The notes: generated by a model from the sequence alone, not told the origin. Shown: positions 31,520 through 40,263, numbered from the stretch's first letter. The stretch: DNA of 64,000 bases from UBA3263 sp964586765 (GCA_964586765.1 CAZPHN010000001.1:1-64000); one strand, 5' to 3'. Numbers and translations: made by a program.

Positions 31520-34108
31520 ATGAATTTCAATAACTTCACAATTAAATCGCAGGAAGCTATTCAGAAAGCGGTCGAATTGACTCGCTCTGCCGGTCAGCAG
31601 AGCATTGAGCCGGTTCACATTCTGAAGGGTGTCGTTGAGGAAGGCGACTCGCTGGTCAAGTTTATTTTCCAGAAAGTCGGTGCTAACCTCGACCTGACTC
31701 TGCGCAACCTCGATGCTGCTATTGCATCGCTGCCCAAAGTGAGCGGCAGCGAACCTTATTTGAGTCGCGAGAGCAACGATGTGCTCCAGCGCGCGCTTGA
31801 TATTGCCAAAAAGCAGGGTGATGAGTATGTTACCCTTGAAGCCATTCTTATGGCTCTTTTTGTTGTCAATTCATCCGCCTCACAGCTTCTTAAAGATTCC
31901 GGACTTATCGAAAAGGAACTGCAGGCAGCCATTGATGAACTCCGTAAAGGTAAAAAGGCTACTGACCAGAGCGCGGAAGATACTTACAACGCACTTTCCA
32001 AGTATGCCATAAACCTTAACGAGCGTGCGCGCTCCGGTAAGCTTGACCCTGTAATCGGTCGTGATGAGGAGATTCGCCGCGTGCTTCAGATTCTTTCCCG
32101 CCGAACCAAGAATAATCCTATGCTGATAGGTGAGCCGGGTACCGGTAAGACAGCCATTGCCGAGGGCTTGGCTCAGCGTATTGTTCGCGGCGACGTCCCC
32201 GAAAACCTGCGTACCAAGCAGATTTTCTCGCTTGATATGGGCGCATTGGTTGCCGGTGCGAAATATAAAGGCGAGTTTGAGGAACGCCTTAAAGCCATTG
32301 TCAACGAGGTTACTCAGAGCGATGGCGAAATTATCCTCTTTATTGATGAAATCCATACGCTTGTCGGAGCCGGTAAAGGCGAAGGCGCAATGGATGCCGC
32401 CAACATCCTTAAGCCTGCGCTTGCCCGTGGTGAGCTCCGTTCAATCGGTGCGACTACTCTCGATGAGTATCAGAAATATTTCGAAAAGGATAAGGCTCTC
32501 GAACGCCGTTTCCAGAAGGTTATGGTCAATGAACCGGATGAAATGAGCGCGATTGCGATTCTCCGTGGTCTTAAGGAACGTTACGAGAACCACCACAAGG
32601 TGCGTATCCGCGATGAAGCGATCATTGCCGCCGTTCAGCTCTCGGAGCGTTATATTACTGACCGTTTCCTCCCGGATAAGGCTATTGACTTGATTGATGA
32701 GGCGGCTTCGAAGCTCCGTCTTGAGGTTGACTCTGTGCCTCAGGCGTTGGACGATATTGTGCGTCGCATTGCCCAGAAAGAAATTGAGCGCGAGGCTATC
32801 AAGCGCGAGGGCGATGAACCTAAGGTGCGCACTATCGAGAAGGAACTCGCCGACCTTCGCGACGAAGAAAAGGAATATCGCTCGAAGTGGCAGGCAGAAA
32901 AGGATCTTATCAACAAGATTCAGCAGAACAAGATTGACATTGAACAGCTTAATTTCGAAGCCGAACGCGCCGAGCGCGAAGGCGACTATGGCAAAGTTGC
33001 GGAAATCCGTTACTCCCGCATTAAGGAGAAGGAAACCGAAAATGCCACTATTCAGGAGCAGCTCAAAATGATGCAGGGCGAACATGCCCTCATTAAGGAG
33101 GAAGTCGATGCCGACGACATTGCCGGTGTGGTTTCCCGCTGGACCGGCATACCTGTAATGAAGATGGTTCAGAGCGAGAAGGAGAAACTGCTCCACCTCG
33201 AAGAGGAACTTCACGAAAGGGTAGTGGGTCAGAATGACGCTATCGCCGCCATTGCCGACGCTGTGCGTCGTTCGCGTGCCGGACTTAACGACCCGCGCCG
33301 TCCTATCGGTTCATTCATCTTCCTCGGCACTACCGGTGTCGGTAAGACCGAGCTTGCCAAGGCTCTTGCCGAATACCTCTTTGATGATGAGAACATGATG
33401 ACCCGAATTGATATGAGTGAATATCAGGAGAAACACGCAGTGAGCCGTCTGGTCGGTGCGCCTCCGGGATACGTCGGTTACGATGAGGGTGGTCAGCTTA
33501 CCGAGGCAGTGCGCCGCAAACCTTACAGCGTAGTATTGTTTGATGAAATTGAGAAGGCTCATCCTGATGTATTCAACATACTGCTTCAGGTGCTTGACGA
33601 TGGACGTCTTACTGACAATAAGGGCCGTCTGGTCAACTTCAAGAACACCATTATCATCATGACCTCAAACATGGGATCGAACGTGATTCGCGATAATTTC
33701 GCCAAGATGACCGCTGACAATCGCCTCGAAACCATCGAAAAGACAAAAGGCGAGGTGCTTGATATGCTTAAGCAGACAATCCGCCCCGAATTCCTCAATC
33801 GTATCGACGAAACTATCATGTTTACGCCGCTCAACGAGAAGGAGATCGAAGAAATCGTAGGCTTGCAGATTAAGAGCATACAGAAGATGCTTGCCACTAA
33901 CGGAGTTGAGCTTCGTGTCACTCCCGCAGCTCTTCACTATCTTGCCGAAGAGGGCTACGACCCCGAGTTTGGTGCCCGACCCGTCAAGCGTGCAATCCAT
34001 CGACTTGTCCTCAACCAACTCTCAAAGGACATCCTTGCCCAAAAGGTCAACAAGGAAAAGCCTATCATCATCGACGTCAAGGATGACCAGCTCATCTTCG
34101 AAAACTAA
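31520..34108 (+). CDS. clpB: ATP-dependent chaperone ClpB
   Basis: The full-length chaperone has 862 residues: an N-terminal Clp repeat domain (1-145), AAA-1 with Walker A GEPGTGKTAIAEG, the coiled-coil M-domain (about 400-530), AAA-2 with GTTGVGKTELAKA, and a C-terminal D2-small domain. ClpB disaggregates heat-damaged proteins with DnaK. No Clp protease-binding IGF loop is seen, which separates it from ClpA/C. No CIRCE or sigma-32-like site was noticed in the short 5' region. Confidence 0.97.
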   Translation: MNFNNFTIKSQEAIQKAVELTRSAGQQSIEPVHILKGVVEEGDSLVKFIFQKVGANLDLTLRNLDAAIASLPKVSGSEPYLSRESNDVLQRALDIAKKQGDEYVTLEAILMALFVVNSSASQLLKDSGLIEKELQAAIDELRKGKKATDQSAEDTYNALSKYAINLNERARSGKLDPVIGRDEEIRRVLQILSRRTKNNPMLIGEPGTGKTAIAEGLAQRIVRGDVPENLRTKQIFSLDMGALVAGAKYKGEFEERLKAIVNEVTQSDGEIILFIDEIHTLVGAGKGEGAMDAANILKPALARGELRSIGATTLDEYQKYFEKDKALERRFQKVMVNEPDEMSAIAILRGLKERYENHHKVRIRDEAIIAAVQLSERYITDRFLPDKAIDLIDEAASKLRLEVDSVPQALDDIVRRIAQKEIEREAIKREGDEPKVRTIEKELADLRDEEKEYRSKWQAEKDLINKIQQNKIDIEQLNFEAERAEREGDYGKVAEIRYSRIKEKETENATIQEQLKMMQGEHALIKEEVDADDIAGVVSRWTGIPVMKMVQSEKEKLLHLEEELHERVVGQNDAIAAIADAVRRSRAGLNDPRRPIGSFIFLGTTGVGKTELAKALAEYLFDDENMMTRIDMSEYQEKHAVSRLVGAPPGYVGYDEGGQLTEAVRRKPYSVVLFDEIEKAHPDVFNILLQVLDDGRLTDNKGRLVNFKNTIIIMTSNMGSNVIRDNFAKMTADNRLETIEKTKGEVLDMLKQTIRPEFLNRIDETIMFTPLNEKEIEEIVGLQIKSIQKMLATNGVELRVTPAALHYLAEEGYDPEFGARPVKRAIHRLVLNQLSKDILAQKVNKEKPIIIDVKDDQLIFEN

Positions 34109-34133
34109 ATTTCCTTATTTCATATATTTTTCG

Positions 34134-34174
34134 GAGCTTTCGCCGACTTTTGGCGAAAGCTCTTTCTATCTTTG
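34134..34174 (+). promoter_or_regulatory. inverted repeat and -7 box after clpB (candidate WYL operator / terminator)
   Basis: GAGCTTTCGCC (34134-34144) pairs perfectly with GGCGAAAGCTC (34152-34162), and TATCTTTG (34167-34174) follows. The preceding 10-12 nt and the first arm are repeated at 35830-35844 before the WYL gene. It may end clpB transcripts and also act as an operator for the promoter that follows. Confidence 0.5.
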
Positions 34175-34232
34175 CACCCATAATCACAAAAAACATTTTG
34201 AAAGTCACAAAATTTCCGTAACTTTGCAAGGT

Positions 34233-34416
34233 CAAGAGAGACAATATATTGAAAAAGAAAGTGCCTTGCTTCTTGTGAAATCGCCAAATTATCACGCAAA
34301 AGAATACACAAGGCGCGGAGCAACTCGTATCAAAAATATGGGTTGCTATCCGTGCGTGTATTCAGGTGTTTGGCGATACCTACAAGAGCGCAAGGGTGGC
34401 AACCCCCTTTCTTTTA
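34233..34416 (+). ncRNA. candidate structured small RNA (~180 nt)
   Basis: A -7 box TAACTTTG lies at 34219-34226. Downstream is a long imperfect hairpin. Pairings from outside to inside are 34264-34269 with 34390-34395, 34272-34276 with 34382-34386, 34280-34288 with 34369-34377, 34302-34309 with 34356-34363, 34313-34319 with 34349-34355, 34320-34326 with 34340-34346, and 34327-34330 with 34336-34339. Several exceptions to Watson-Crick pairing are G-U wobbles, as expected for RNA. An asymmetric internal loop (13 nt against 5 nt) interrupts it. A short stem and a T-rich run (to ~34416) may end it. The shape resembles 6S RNA but this is only an analogy. No protein-coding frame is convincing on either strand. 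Confidence 0.55.
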
Positions 34417-34477
34417 TGTTAATTCTTATAAGCATTCTTCAACATTGGTTGCCTGAGAGGAACTGAATGAATCAATT

Positions 34478-34759
34478 ATGGATTACGAAACGATTTGGTT
34501 TTTAACTATTTTTATCTGGTTTCTCATAAGTGTGGCCGGAGCTGGTTTGGCAAAGAGAAGGCATAGGAGTAGCATTCTGTGGTTTATTATTTGTTTAACC
34601 AGTGGTATATTTGGATTATTAGTTATCGCTTGTAGCAGAACTCTTTCATATAGTGAAGATGATTATGTTGCAGAATCCGATGACCTTGGTTTTTGGCTTT
34701 GTATAATATGTATTATTGCGCAAATTCTTTCATTCCATTATGTTTATAAATTTTTTTAG
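34478..34759 (+). CDS. small membrane protein, unknown
   Basis: A 93-residue protein with three hydrophobic segments (about 6-26, 32-50, 72-90). A basic cluster (KRRHRSS) and an acidic loop (YSEDDYVAESDD) lie between them. No family recognised. The stop is 3 nt before the GIY-YIG gene, so the two are one transcription unit. The leader region contains the candidate structured RNA. Confidence 0.6.
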   Translation: MDYETIWFLTIFIWFLISVAGAGLAKRRHRSSILWFIICLTSGIFGLLVIACSRTLSYSEDDYVAESDDLGFWLCIICIIAQILSFHYVYKFF

Positions 34760-34762
34760 AAA

Positions 34763-35683
34763 ATGAAATTTGATCAATCAAAAATTGATGCTTTTAAGGA
34801 GCAGAGTGGGGCGATAGTTACCATTCAGGAACTGCTTCGCGGACGCGACGCGGATTTTGACGCCGCCAAGACCGTTCGACTCGTGCGCCATGCCGACAAT
34901 CGCAAAGTGAAAATAATCGAAGGAAGAAAGGTAAACGGGTCGCTTTATGAAATCTATCGTAATAATAAAAGCCAGTTTCTTTCGTATCAAAGAGAACAAA
35001 AGAAAGGGAAACTTGATAAAGTAGACTACATTGTTTCATTTATTGGAGTTGCAGGGACTCGGGCACGTTTTGTAGGTGTGTATAAAGTTGGAAAAAACTT
35101 TATTGAGAGCCCATTCGAAGAAGGTTGTGTTCTATACGACTTAGAACTCGTTGATGCATTTGAACCATTGACTCATCGTGTAGTAATTGAATGGGGTGGT
35201 GGTACCTCAAATATTTGGCATGGATATAAAACTCTTAAGGCTGTGACTCGTATTGATGAGGGTTTTGAGGATGAAAAAGGTATGCCTCGCTTTATTTCTT
35301 ATGATAAAGCAATATTATCATTTAATGATTTGAAAGCGATTATTAACTGCAAAGAAGACAATACATGGATTACTCCCTTGCAGTCTGTTAATTGTATATA
35401 TCTAATTACGGATAAATCAAATGGTCGTAAGTATGTAGGTAGTACATACGCAGATAAAGGCATATGGAATCGTTGGACCAAGTATGTAAGAACAAAAGGT
35501 CATGGGGATAATAAGGTGTTAGAATCCTTAATTAAAGATGATCCTGATTACGCGGCAAAACATTTTCAATGGACAATACTTGAGATTTTGTCTCTTAATA
35601 TATGCGAAAAAGAAGCAATTAGTCGTGAGAAATTGTATAAGGATAAGTTCTTAACTCGCGAACATGGCTATAACGAGAACTAA
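34763..35683 (+). CDS. GIY-YIG nuclease-family protein with novel N-terminal domain
   Basis: The protein has 306 residues. The C-terminal ~100 residues are a GIY-YIG domain: VNCIYLITDKSNGRKYVGSTYADKGIWNRW gives the CIY/YVG pair and the Arg of the second helix, and a glutamate lies in the EKEAISREKLYKDKF helix. The N-terminal ~200 residues are not recognised; the stretch DKVDYIVSFIGVAGTRARFVGVYKVGKNF suggests a small beta domain, perhaps PUA/EVE-like. GIY-YIG nucleases occur in mobile introns, repair and restriction. Two genes and a WYL regulator around it resemble small defence cassettes, but this is inference. Confidence 0.72.
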   Translation: MKFDQSKIDAFKEQSGAIVTIQELLRGRDADFDAAKTVRLVRHADNRKVKIIEGRKVNGSLYEIYRNNKSQFLSYQREQKKGKLDKVDYIVSFIGVAGTRARFVGVYKVGKNFIESPFEEGCVLYDLELVDAFEPLTHRVVIEWGGGTSNIWHGYKTLKAVTRIDEGFEDEKGMPRFISYDKAILSFNDLKAIINCKEDNTWITPLQSVNCIYLITDKSNGRKYVGSTYADKGIWNRWTKYVRTKGHGDNKVLESLIKDDPDYAAKHFQWTILEILSLNICEKEAISREKLYKDKFLTREHGYNEN

Positions 35684-35698
35684 TTGTGGCGATAAATT

Positions 35699-35816
35699 GG
35701 CACGCCGGAGAGCGTGCCCGGAGTTATAGCCGTGGGTGAAACCCGCGGACAGCAAAGCATCATCCATCCATCAATTGCGCGACGCATCCCCCGAGCCGGC
35801 AGGCGAGTGGGGATGC
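35699..35816. repeat. cluster of three hairpins (REP-like)
   Basis: GGCACGC-N6-GCGTGCC (35699-35718), CCGTGGGT-GAA-ACCCGCGG (35730-35748), and GCATCCCC...GGGGATGC (8 bp, ~35784-35816). They fill the gap between the GIY-YIG stop and the WYL promoter. The middle hairpin shares its GGGTGAAA...CCC core with 13901-13931. This region holds no gene. Confidence 0.6.
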
Positions 35817-35833
35817 AAGGAGCGCATTTTTTC

Positions 35834-35875
35834 GGAGCTTTCGCTTTGTTTTGGCGAAAGGTATTGCTAAATTTG
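35834..35875 (+). promoter_or_regulatory. WYL gene promoter with inverted repeat over the -33 box
   Basis: TTTG (35845-35848), 19-nt spacer, TAAATTTG (35868-35875). The -33 box sits in the loop between CTTTCGC (35838-35844) and GCGAAAG (35854-35860). The arm and its upstream flank match 34130-34143. An autoregulatory operator is likely. Confidence 0.6.
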
Positions 35876-35904
35876 CGGTGTAAATTTTAATTAGTTTGTT
35901 TAGC

Positions 35905-36810
35905 ATGAATAATCAAGGCTATAGGTTTGCGCGACTTTTATGGCTCTATGGTGAGATTGTGACCAAGGGTCCGATTACTTATCGGCAGATTGCTGATGAT
36001 TGGGAGCGGTCTAATCTTAACAGAGACAGAAAGAGACTATCGCACAAGACTTTTGAAAATCACCGCAATGACGTTGAGGATTTGTTTGGCATTATCATTG
36101 ACTGTGACCGCACAATGAACACTTATTCTATCGAGGCGGGTATGCAGCCGGACTTCTCGAAGGCTACGATGGATATGCTCAACGGGGCTTTATTGTTCAA
36201 TCGGGTGCAATCAAACCCCGATATGAGCCGCTTTATCCGTCCGGAGCAGAGCGGCGAGGATTCGTCGATGCTTTTCACGGTGACCGATGCGATTGCTGAG
36301 GGTAGGGAACTGAAACTGCGCTATCAACATAACTATGATTCGAAGCGTGAGGCGGCATATCGCGTCAAGCCTATTGCCGTCAAGCAATTCCGTAACCGCT
36401 GGTATATCATTGCCGAATTAGAGGACGGGACAACGTATAGTTTCCCGCTTGATAGGGTGCAGTATTTATTAAAGGGAGACAAAACTGAGCCATCGCGACT
36501 TGATGTTGACCGGCTGTTTGCCGACTCTTATGGAATAATTCGCGAGCCGTCCGTTAAGGTCGAAAAGATTATACTAAAGGTAGAACGCGAACAGGCAAAT
36601 TATTTCATATCACGCCCGTTACATGGTTCTCAGACGGTGGTTGAGCGCACTGATGATTTCGTAACATTCTCGCTTCGTGTCTGCCCGACCTACGATTTCA
36701 TCATGGAAATACTCTCCCATGGTCCTAAAGTCGAAGTCCTTGCGCCGCAATCGCTCCGCAACCAAATCAAGCAAAAAATCGCAGAACTCTCAAAACTCTA
36801 TTCAAAATGA
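35905..36810 (+). CDS. WYL-domain transcriptional regulator
   Basis: A 301-residue protein from the ATG at 35905 (an in-frame TTG at 35896 is less likely). Residues ~1-75 are a winged helix (RFARLLWLYGEIVTKGPITYRQIADDW...LSHKTFENHRNDVEDLFGI). Residues ~130-205 form the WYL ligand domain (KLRYQHNYDSKREAAYRVKPIAVKQFRNRWYIIAELED), and the C-terminal WCX extension ends the fold. WYL regulators often respond to nucleotides or oligonucleotides and control defence or repair genes. Its promoter has an inverted repeat also found ahead of the 34.2-35.7 kb cassette. It ends 2 nt from the convergent MG2 gene. Confidence 0.87.
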   Translation: MNNQGYRFARLLWLYGEIVTKGPITYRQIADDWERSNLNRDRKRLSHKTFENHRNDVEDLFGIIIDCDRTMNTYSIEAGMQPDFSKATMDMLNGALLFNRVQSNPDMSRFIRPEQSGEDSSMLFTVTDAIAEGRELKLRYQHNYDSKREAAYRVKPIAVKQFRNRWYIIAELEDGTTYSFPLDRVQYLLKGDKTEPSRLDVDRLFADSYGIIREPSVKVEKIILKVEREQANYFISRPLHGSQTVVERTDDFVTFSLRVCPTYDFIMEILSHGPKVEVLAPQSLRNQIKQKIAELSKLYSK

Positions 36811-36812
36811 GC

Positions 36813-39353
36813 TTACCAGCCGAGGGTGCCGTCGGAGGCGACGGTGGCGGTGGTGACGTTGAAGCTTGAGGCGGTGGAGTTATTGAAGAAGCGGACTCGG
36901 GCAGTGCCGGTGGAGTCGGGGCGCACGTCGGGATTCCAGTATAGGGTGCGCCGATAGTCAGTGTCTGTTGGTTCAGCATTCGAGTAGTCGGGCGAGTAGA
37001 ATTCGGTGACGGCGGTATAACCTTCCAAGGTGGTGCGACGCATTCCGGAGCGCATAGTCATACGCAGTTGGGGATGAAGTTCAATGAAAACCACGGCTCC
37101 GGTCAGGCGACGTATGCGCATTTTCTCCCAAAGCGAGACGGTAGGGTATGTTCTGCAAATTTGCTCATATATAACTTCATCTTTTGTTGAAACGTAGATG
37201 TTTTTGATGGTTTCGACCGGAAGCATGGAGAGGTCCTCTATGCCGAAGTCTTCACCGAAAAGGGCTCTACGGTTATTCCCCATATTGCGGTCCAGATCAA
37301 ATATAACCCAGCGACCTTTGTAGAGGAATTCATGATGGAATGAGAAGTTCGAGTCAATATGCGGCAGCAGGTCCTTGAGGTTGCGGATGAACTTTTTGCC
37401 ATTGTCAAGCAGTGCGTCGCGCGATTCTTCAATATCGTAGCTGACGATTGCCGTCTCCATTACCTGACCGGTTGACCATGGGGTAGCCTTTGCCGTTACT
37501 TGAATTTCCTTGAGTCGCTTGCCTTTTCCTTTGGGGATTATCGTGTCGACAGGTTCCGGTTCGGCTGCGATGTTTTCCTCCGTAGCTGTATCTTCGGCAA
37601 AGTCTGTGGGTATTTGCATTTCGGCAGGGTCATATGCGCGTATTGCGGGTCCTTCGCTCTTATTTAGAATTATTCGATATGGCTTTATACTTCCTTTTTT
37701 TGAGGCAGAGAGGGTAAGCATATTATTTCCTTTGACATAGCTACGGAATGCAAAGCGTCCGTTCTGGTCAGTTGTGTAGGTATCAATGAATAGGGTCTTT
37801 CGTTCGGTGGAGTCAGTTGCCTGCTTGGTTATCATGGCGGAAACGGTAGCTCCCTTCACCGGCTTTTTGCGCCATCGGTTAAGAATTTGACCGTGAACTT
37901 CAATCCCTTTTTCAGGGATAGAATCGATGCTGAATTCCTCCATGCCCGCAAGCCGGCTCCAAGCGTACCGACGCCAACCCTGAATCATCATCAGGCAGTC
38001 CAGCGCACGCTGCCTATTCTTGTCAGTATAGTCATTAAAATACCATGCTGGATTATGAACGTAGCCTTTCAGCTCGGAGGAGAGTAGGAGGTCTGCCATA
38101 ATGTTTGAGCCGTATGGCACCCGGTTGGTGGCATCGGATATTGAAATAGAAAACGGCTCCGAGCGTGGAATTGCATTTTCGGTCATTTTAAGTGTCATTT
38201 CAACCGGTTCCAACGGTCCATATTGCGGTTTGTTGAACTCGTAGGAAATATTGATGAAGTCATTCCGGTTGTTGAAAAACAGTCGGTCGGCAATCGGAGT
38301 ACCGAAGGAATCGAACAGGGTAAGCTGAATGACTCCGGTAGGTAACCGGTGGCGGGCAACATTAAAGTAAGATTGATTTGTATCCGTCAGGTCTAAGATA
38401 TATCGTCCGCAAAGTTCGTTACGGCATGTCAGCGTCACCCCTACCGCCTTGGTAGGGGAGTTTGGAGTGCGCGCAACTGTCACCATCACACTGTCTGTAA
38501 GGCTCAAGTTGTCTACATTGAGGCTGATACCCTCATTGACTACCTCCGGAAGCTCATATTTATAGTGTTTTCCGTTAACCACGAATTCAACCATATACTT
38601 ATCTTTCTGGGGTATAAAACTGAAGGTTCCGCGCCCCATATGGGCGGTTTTGAATTGTGCCACCTCTTTTCGGTCAGTACGCTCAATAACGTTGCCCTCG
38701 GCTTTGACCGGGCGGCGGAGGTCATCGGTAACCTCAAACGCTACCGTAGCCGGCAATCCGGCTATAAGCCTGCCCCCTTCAGGATAGAAACGAACGTTTA
38801 CATCCTTTAGTTTCGTAATCTTAGGACGTTGAAATTCAAGTTTTCGCGTTCCGTAGGCAAGCATATCCCGCTCAGCCCAGTCTCCCTCCTCCTTTGGTAT
38901 GTTAAAAACGGGAATTACGCGAGAGAACACAGCCTCCGGTCCGAAGTTGAGCATATAGCGCGTGTAAGCCCTGATTTCGTAATAGCCGGAATAAAACGGA
39001 GTTTCTTTGACTGCGAGCGAGCCATGACAACGACCGTTAATGGTTTTCAGGATGCAATGGTCAATGACCTTGCCGCTCGGGTTGAGCAGTTCAACATAGA
39101 CCGTGCGGCTCATTTCCGATGGTTTCAGTTTACCGGAAGTCACTACATAACAGGCAAAGAAAATTCTGTCATTCCGATAGTATGATGTATTGTCAAGATG
39201 CAGATAAATCATTTCCTGCTGAATTTTTCCGGAATTCAGCGCAGTGGCTTCATGAAATATCGCTAAAGTATCAATTTCAGTCAATATGTTTTCCGCCGAT
39301 ACGCAAAAACGAGTCAAAAGCAGTAAAAGAATTGTGAAAACAAGTTTTTTCAT
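36813..39353 (-). CDS. large secreted MG2-like envelope protein
   Basis: An 846-residue protein with signal peptide (MKKLVFTILLLLLTRFCVSA). Residues ~40-140 resemble an alpha-2-macroglobulin MG2 domain (MIYLHLDNTSYYRNDRIFFACYVVTSG...YYEIRAYTRYMLNFG). Further Ig-like units follow. At ~500-580 is a carboxypeptidase-regulatory-like module (EVHGQILNRWRKKPVKGATV...GRFAFRSYVKGNNMLTLS). A plug-like segment and a final beta module (LYWNPDVRPDSTGTARVRFFNNS) complete it. There is no thioester motif and no barrel. Members of this type are common but uncharacterised Bacteroidetes surface proteins. Its promoter contains an (AT)10 tract. Confidence 0.75.
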   Translation of the reverse strand: MKKLVFTILLLLLTRFCVSAENILTEIDTLAIFHEATALNSGKIQQEMIYLHLDNTSYYRNDRIFFACYVVTSGKLKPSEMSRTVYVELLNPSGKVIDHCILKTINGRCHGSLAVKETPFYSGYYEIRAYTRYMLNFGPEAVFSRVIPVFNIPKEEGDWAERDMLAYGTRKLEFQRPKITKLKDVNVRFYPEGGRLIAGLPATVAFEVTDDLRRPVKAEGNVIERTDRKEVAQFKTAHMGRGTFSFIPQKDKYMVEFVVNGKHYKYELPEVVNEGISLNVDNLSLTDSVMVTVARTPNSPTKAVGVTLTCRNELCGRYILDLTDTNQSYFNVARHRLPTGVIQLTLFDSFGTPIADRLFFNNRNDFINISYEFNKPQYGPLEPVEMTLKMTENAIPRSEPFSISISDATNRVPYGSNIMADLLLSSELKGYVHNPAWYFNDYTDKNRQRALDCLMMIQGWRRYAWSRLAGMEEFSIDSIPEKGIEVHGQILNRWRKKPVKGATVSAMITKQATDSTERKTLFIDTYTTDQNGRFAFRSYVKGNNMLTLSASKKGSIKPYRIILNKSEGPAIRAYDPAEMQIPTDFAEDTATEENIAAEPEPVDTIIPKGKGKRLKEIQVTAKATPWSTGQVMETAIVSYDIEESRDALLDNGKKFIRNLKDLLPHIDSNFSFHHEFLYKGRWVIFDLDRNMGNNRRALFGEDFGIEDLSMLPVETIKNIYVSTKDEVIYEQICRTYPTVSLWEKMRIRRLTGAVVFIELHPQLRMTMRSGMRRTTLEGYTAVTEFYSPDYSNAEPTDTDYRRTLYWNPDVRPDSTGTARVRFFNNSTASSFNVTTATVASDGTLGW

Positions 39354-39382
39354 GGCTGAGGCGTAACTTTAATTTTAATGCG

Positions 39383-39416
39383 CAAATATATATATATATA
39401 TATATAATTACACAAG
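39383..39416 (-). promoter_or_regulatory. promoter with (AT)10 spacer repeat
   Basis: On the minus strand the -7 box TATATTTG occupies 39390-39383 and CTTG (a near TTTG) 39416-39413. An unbroken (AT)10A tract at 39386-39406 forms most of the spacer and the TA of the -7 box. The present spacer is 22 nt; losing one AT unit would give 20, the usual optimum. Confidence 0.6.
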
Positions 39417-39435
39417 TAAATCACAAAAAAATCAC

Positions 39436-39473
39436 ATAATTAATTCAATTATAGTCATATTTTTGTAAATTTG
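39436..39473 (+). promoter_or_regulatory. inverted repeat and -7 box before the HipA-like gene
   Basis: ATAATT-N5-AATTAT (39436-39452) and TAAATTTG (39466-39473), ending 4 nt before the ATG. Same leaderless layout as at mqsR. No clear -33 box. Confidence 0.5.
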
Positions 39474-39477
39474 CGGT

Positions 39478-40263
39478 ATGGAATTCAGGAAACAGGAATT
39501 GACGCGCTATATCTTGCCGCTTCGTGAGGGTGGGTCGCTTCCCGCGCTCGCCGAGGCAGACGATGAGTTTCGCTATGTGGTGAAGTTTCGTGGCGCGGGT
39601 CACGGAGCCAAGGCTTTGATTGCCGAACTGATAGGCGGCATGGTAGCCAAGTCGCTTGGTTTCCGGGTGCCGGAACTTGTGTTTCTTAACATCGACAGCC
39701 GGTTCGGCATTACGGAACCCGATGAGGAGGTGCAGGACCTTTTGCGCGCGAGCGAGGGCTTGAACCTCGGTTTGCATTTCCTTGACCGCGCTATGACTAT
39801 GGACCCTTCGGTCAATCATGTAGACCCGCTGACAGCATCGAAAATAGTCTGGCTTGACGCTTTCCTGACTAATGTAGACCGTACGCGGCTTAACACGAAT
39901 ATGCTTATATGGCGCGGCGAATTATGGTTGATTGACCATGGCGCGTCGCTTTACTTCCACCATTCGTGGCGTAATCTTGACCAAGCTCCGCTGGACCCGT
40001 TTCCGTTTATCAAGAACCACGCCCTGCTCCCTTATGCGTCTAAGCTTGAGGAGGCTGACAAGCTGATGCGTCAGGCAATTACGCCGCGTACGCTCTCGAA
40101 GATTGTCGACCTTATTCCCGATGAATGGCTCATAGCCGAAGGTGACACTGAAAGTCCCGCCGAAAAGCGCGAGGTTTATCGCCGTTTTCTAACCGAGCGG
40201 CTCAAGAATTCATCAATTTTCGTAAAACAAGCCATCGATGAACGCCGACGCCTTACTATTTGA
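39478..40263 (+). CDS. HipA-like kinase
   Basis: A 261-residue protein of the stand-alone HipA-like kinase type. Visible features are FRYVVKFRGAGHGAKALIAELIGGMVAKSLGFRVPELV (nucleotide-binding lobe with the lysine), the catalytic-loop pattern WLDAFLTNVDRTRLNTNMLIW (Asp and Asn residues), and the metal-binding LWLIDHG, the equivalent of DFG. HipA toxins phosphorylate tRNA synthetases or other targets. This one lacks the N-terminal HipA subdomain, and no HipB HTH gene accompanies it; its partner is a DUF3037 protein that overlaps by 26 nt. Confidence 0.8.
   Translation: MEFRKQELTRYILPLREGGSLPALAEADDEFRYVVKFRGAGHGAKALIAELIGGMVAKSLGFRVPELVFLNIDSRFGITEPDEEVQDLLRASEGLNLGLHFLDRAMTMDPSVNHVDPLTASKIVWLDAFLTNVDRTRLNTNMLIWRGELWLIDHGASLYFHHSWRNLDQAPLDPFPFIKNHALLPYASKLEEADKLMRQAITPRTLSKIVDLIPDEWLIAEGDTESPAEKREVYRRFLTERLKNSSIFVKQAIDERRRLTI

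Noticed and set aside
33891..34466. A 191-codon plus-strand frame running out of clpB
   Set aside because: The first half is a shadow of clpB in another frame and the rest runs through the hairpin and promoter region; no coding signal.
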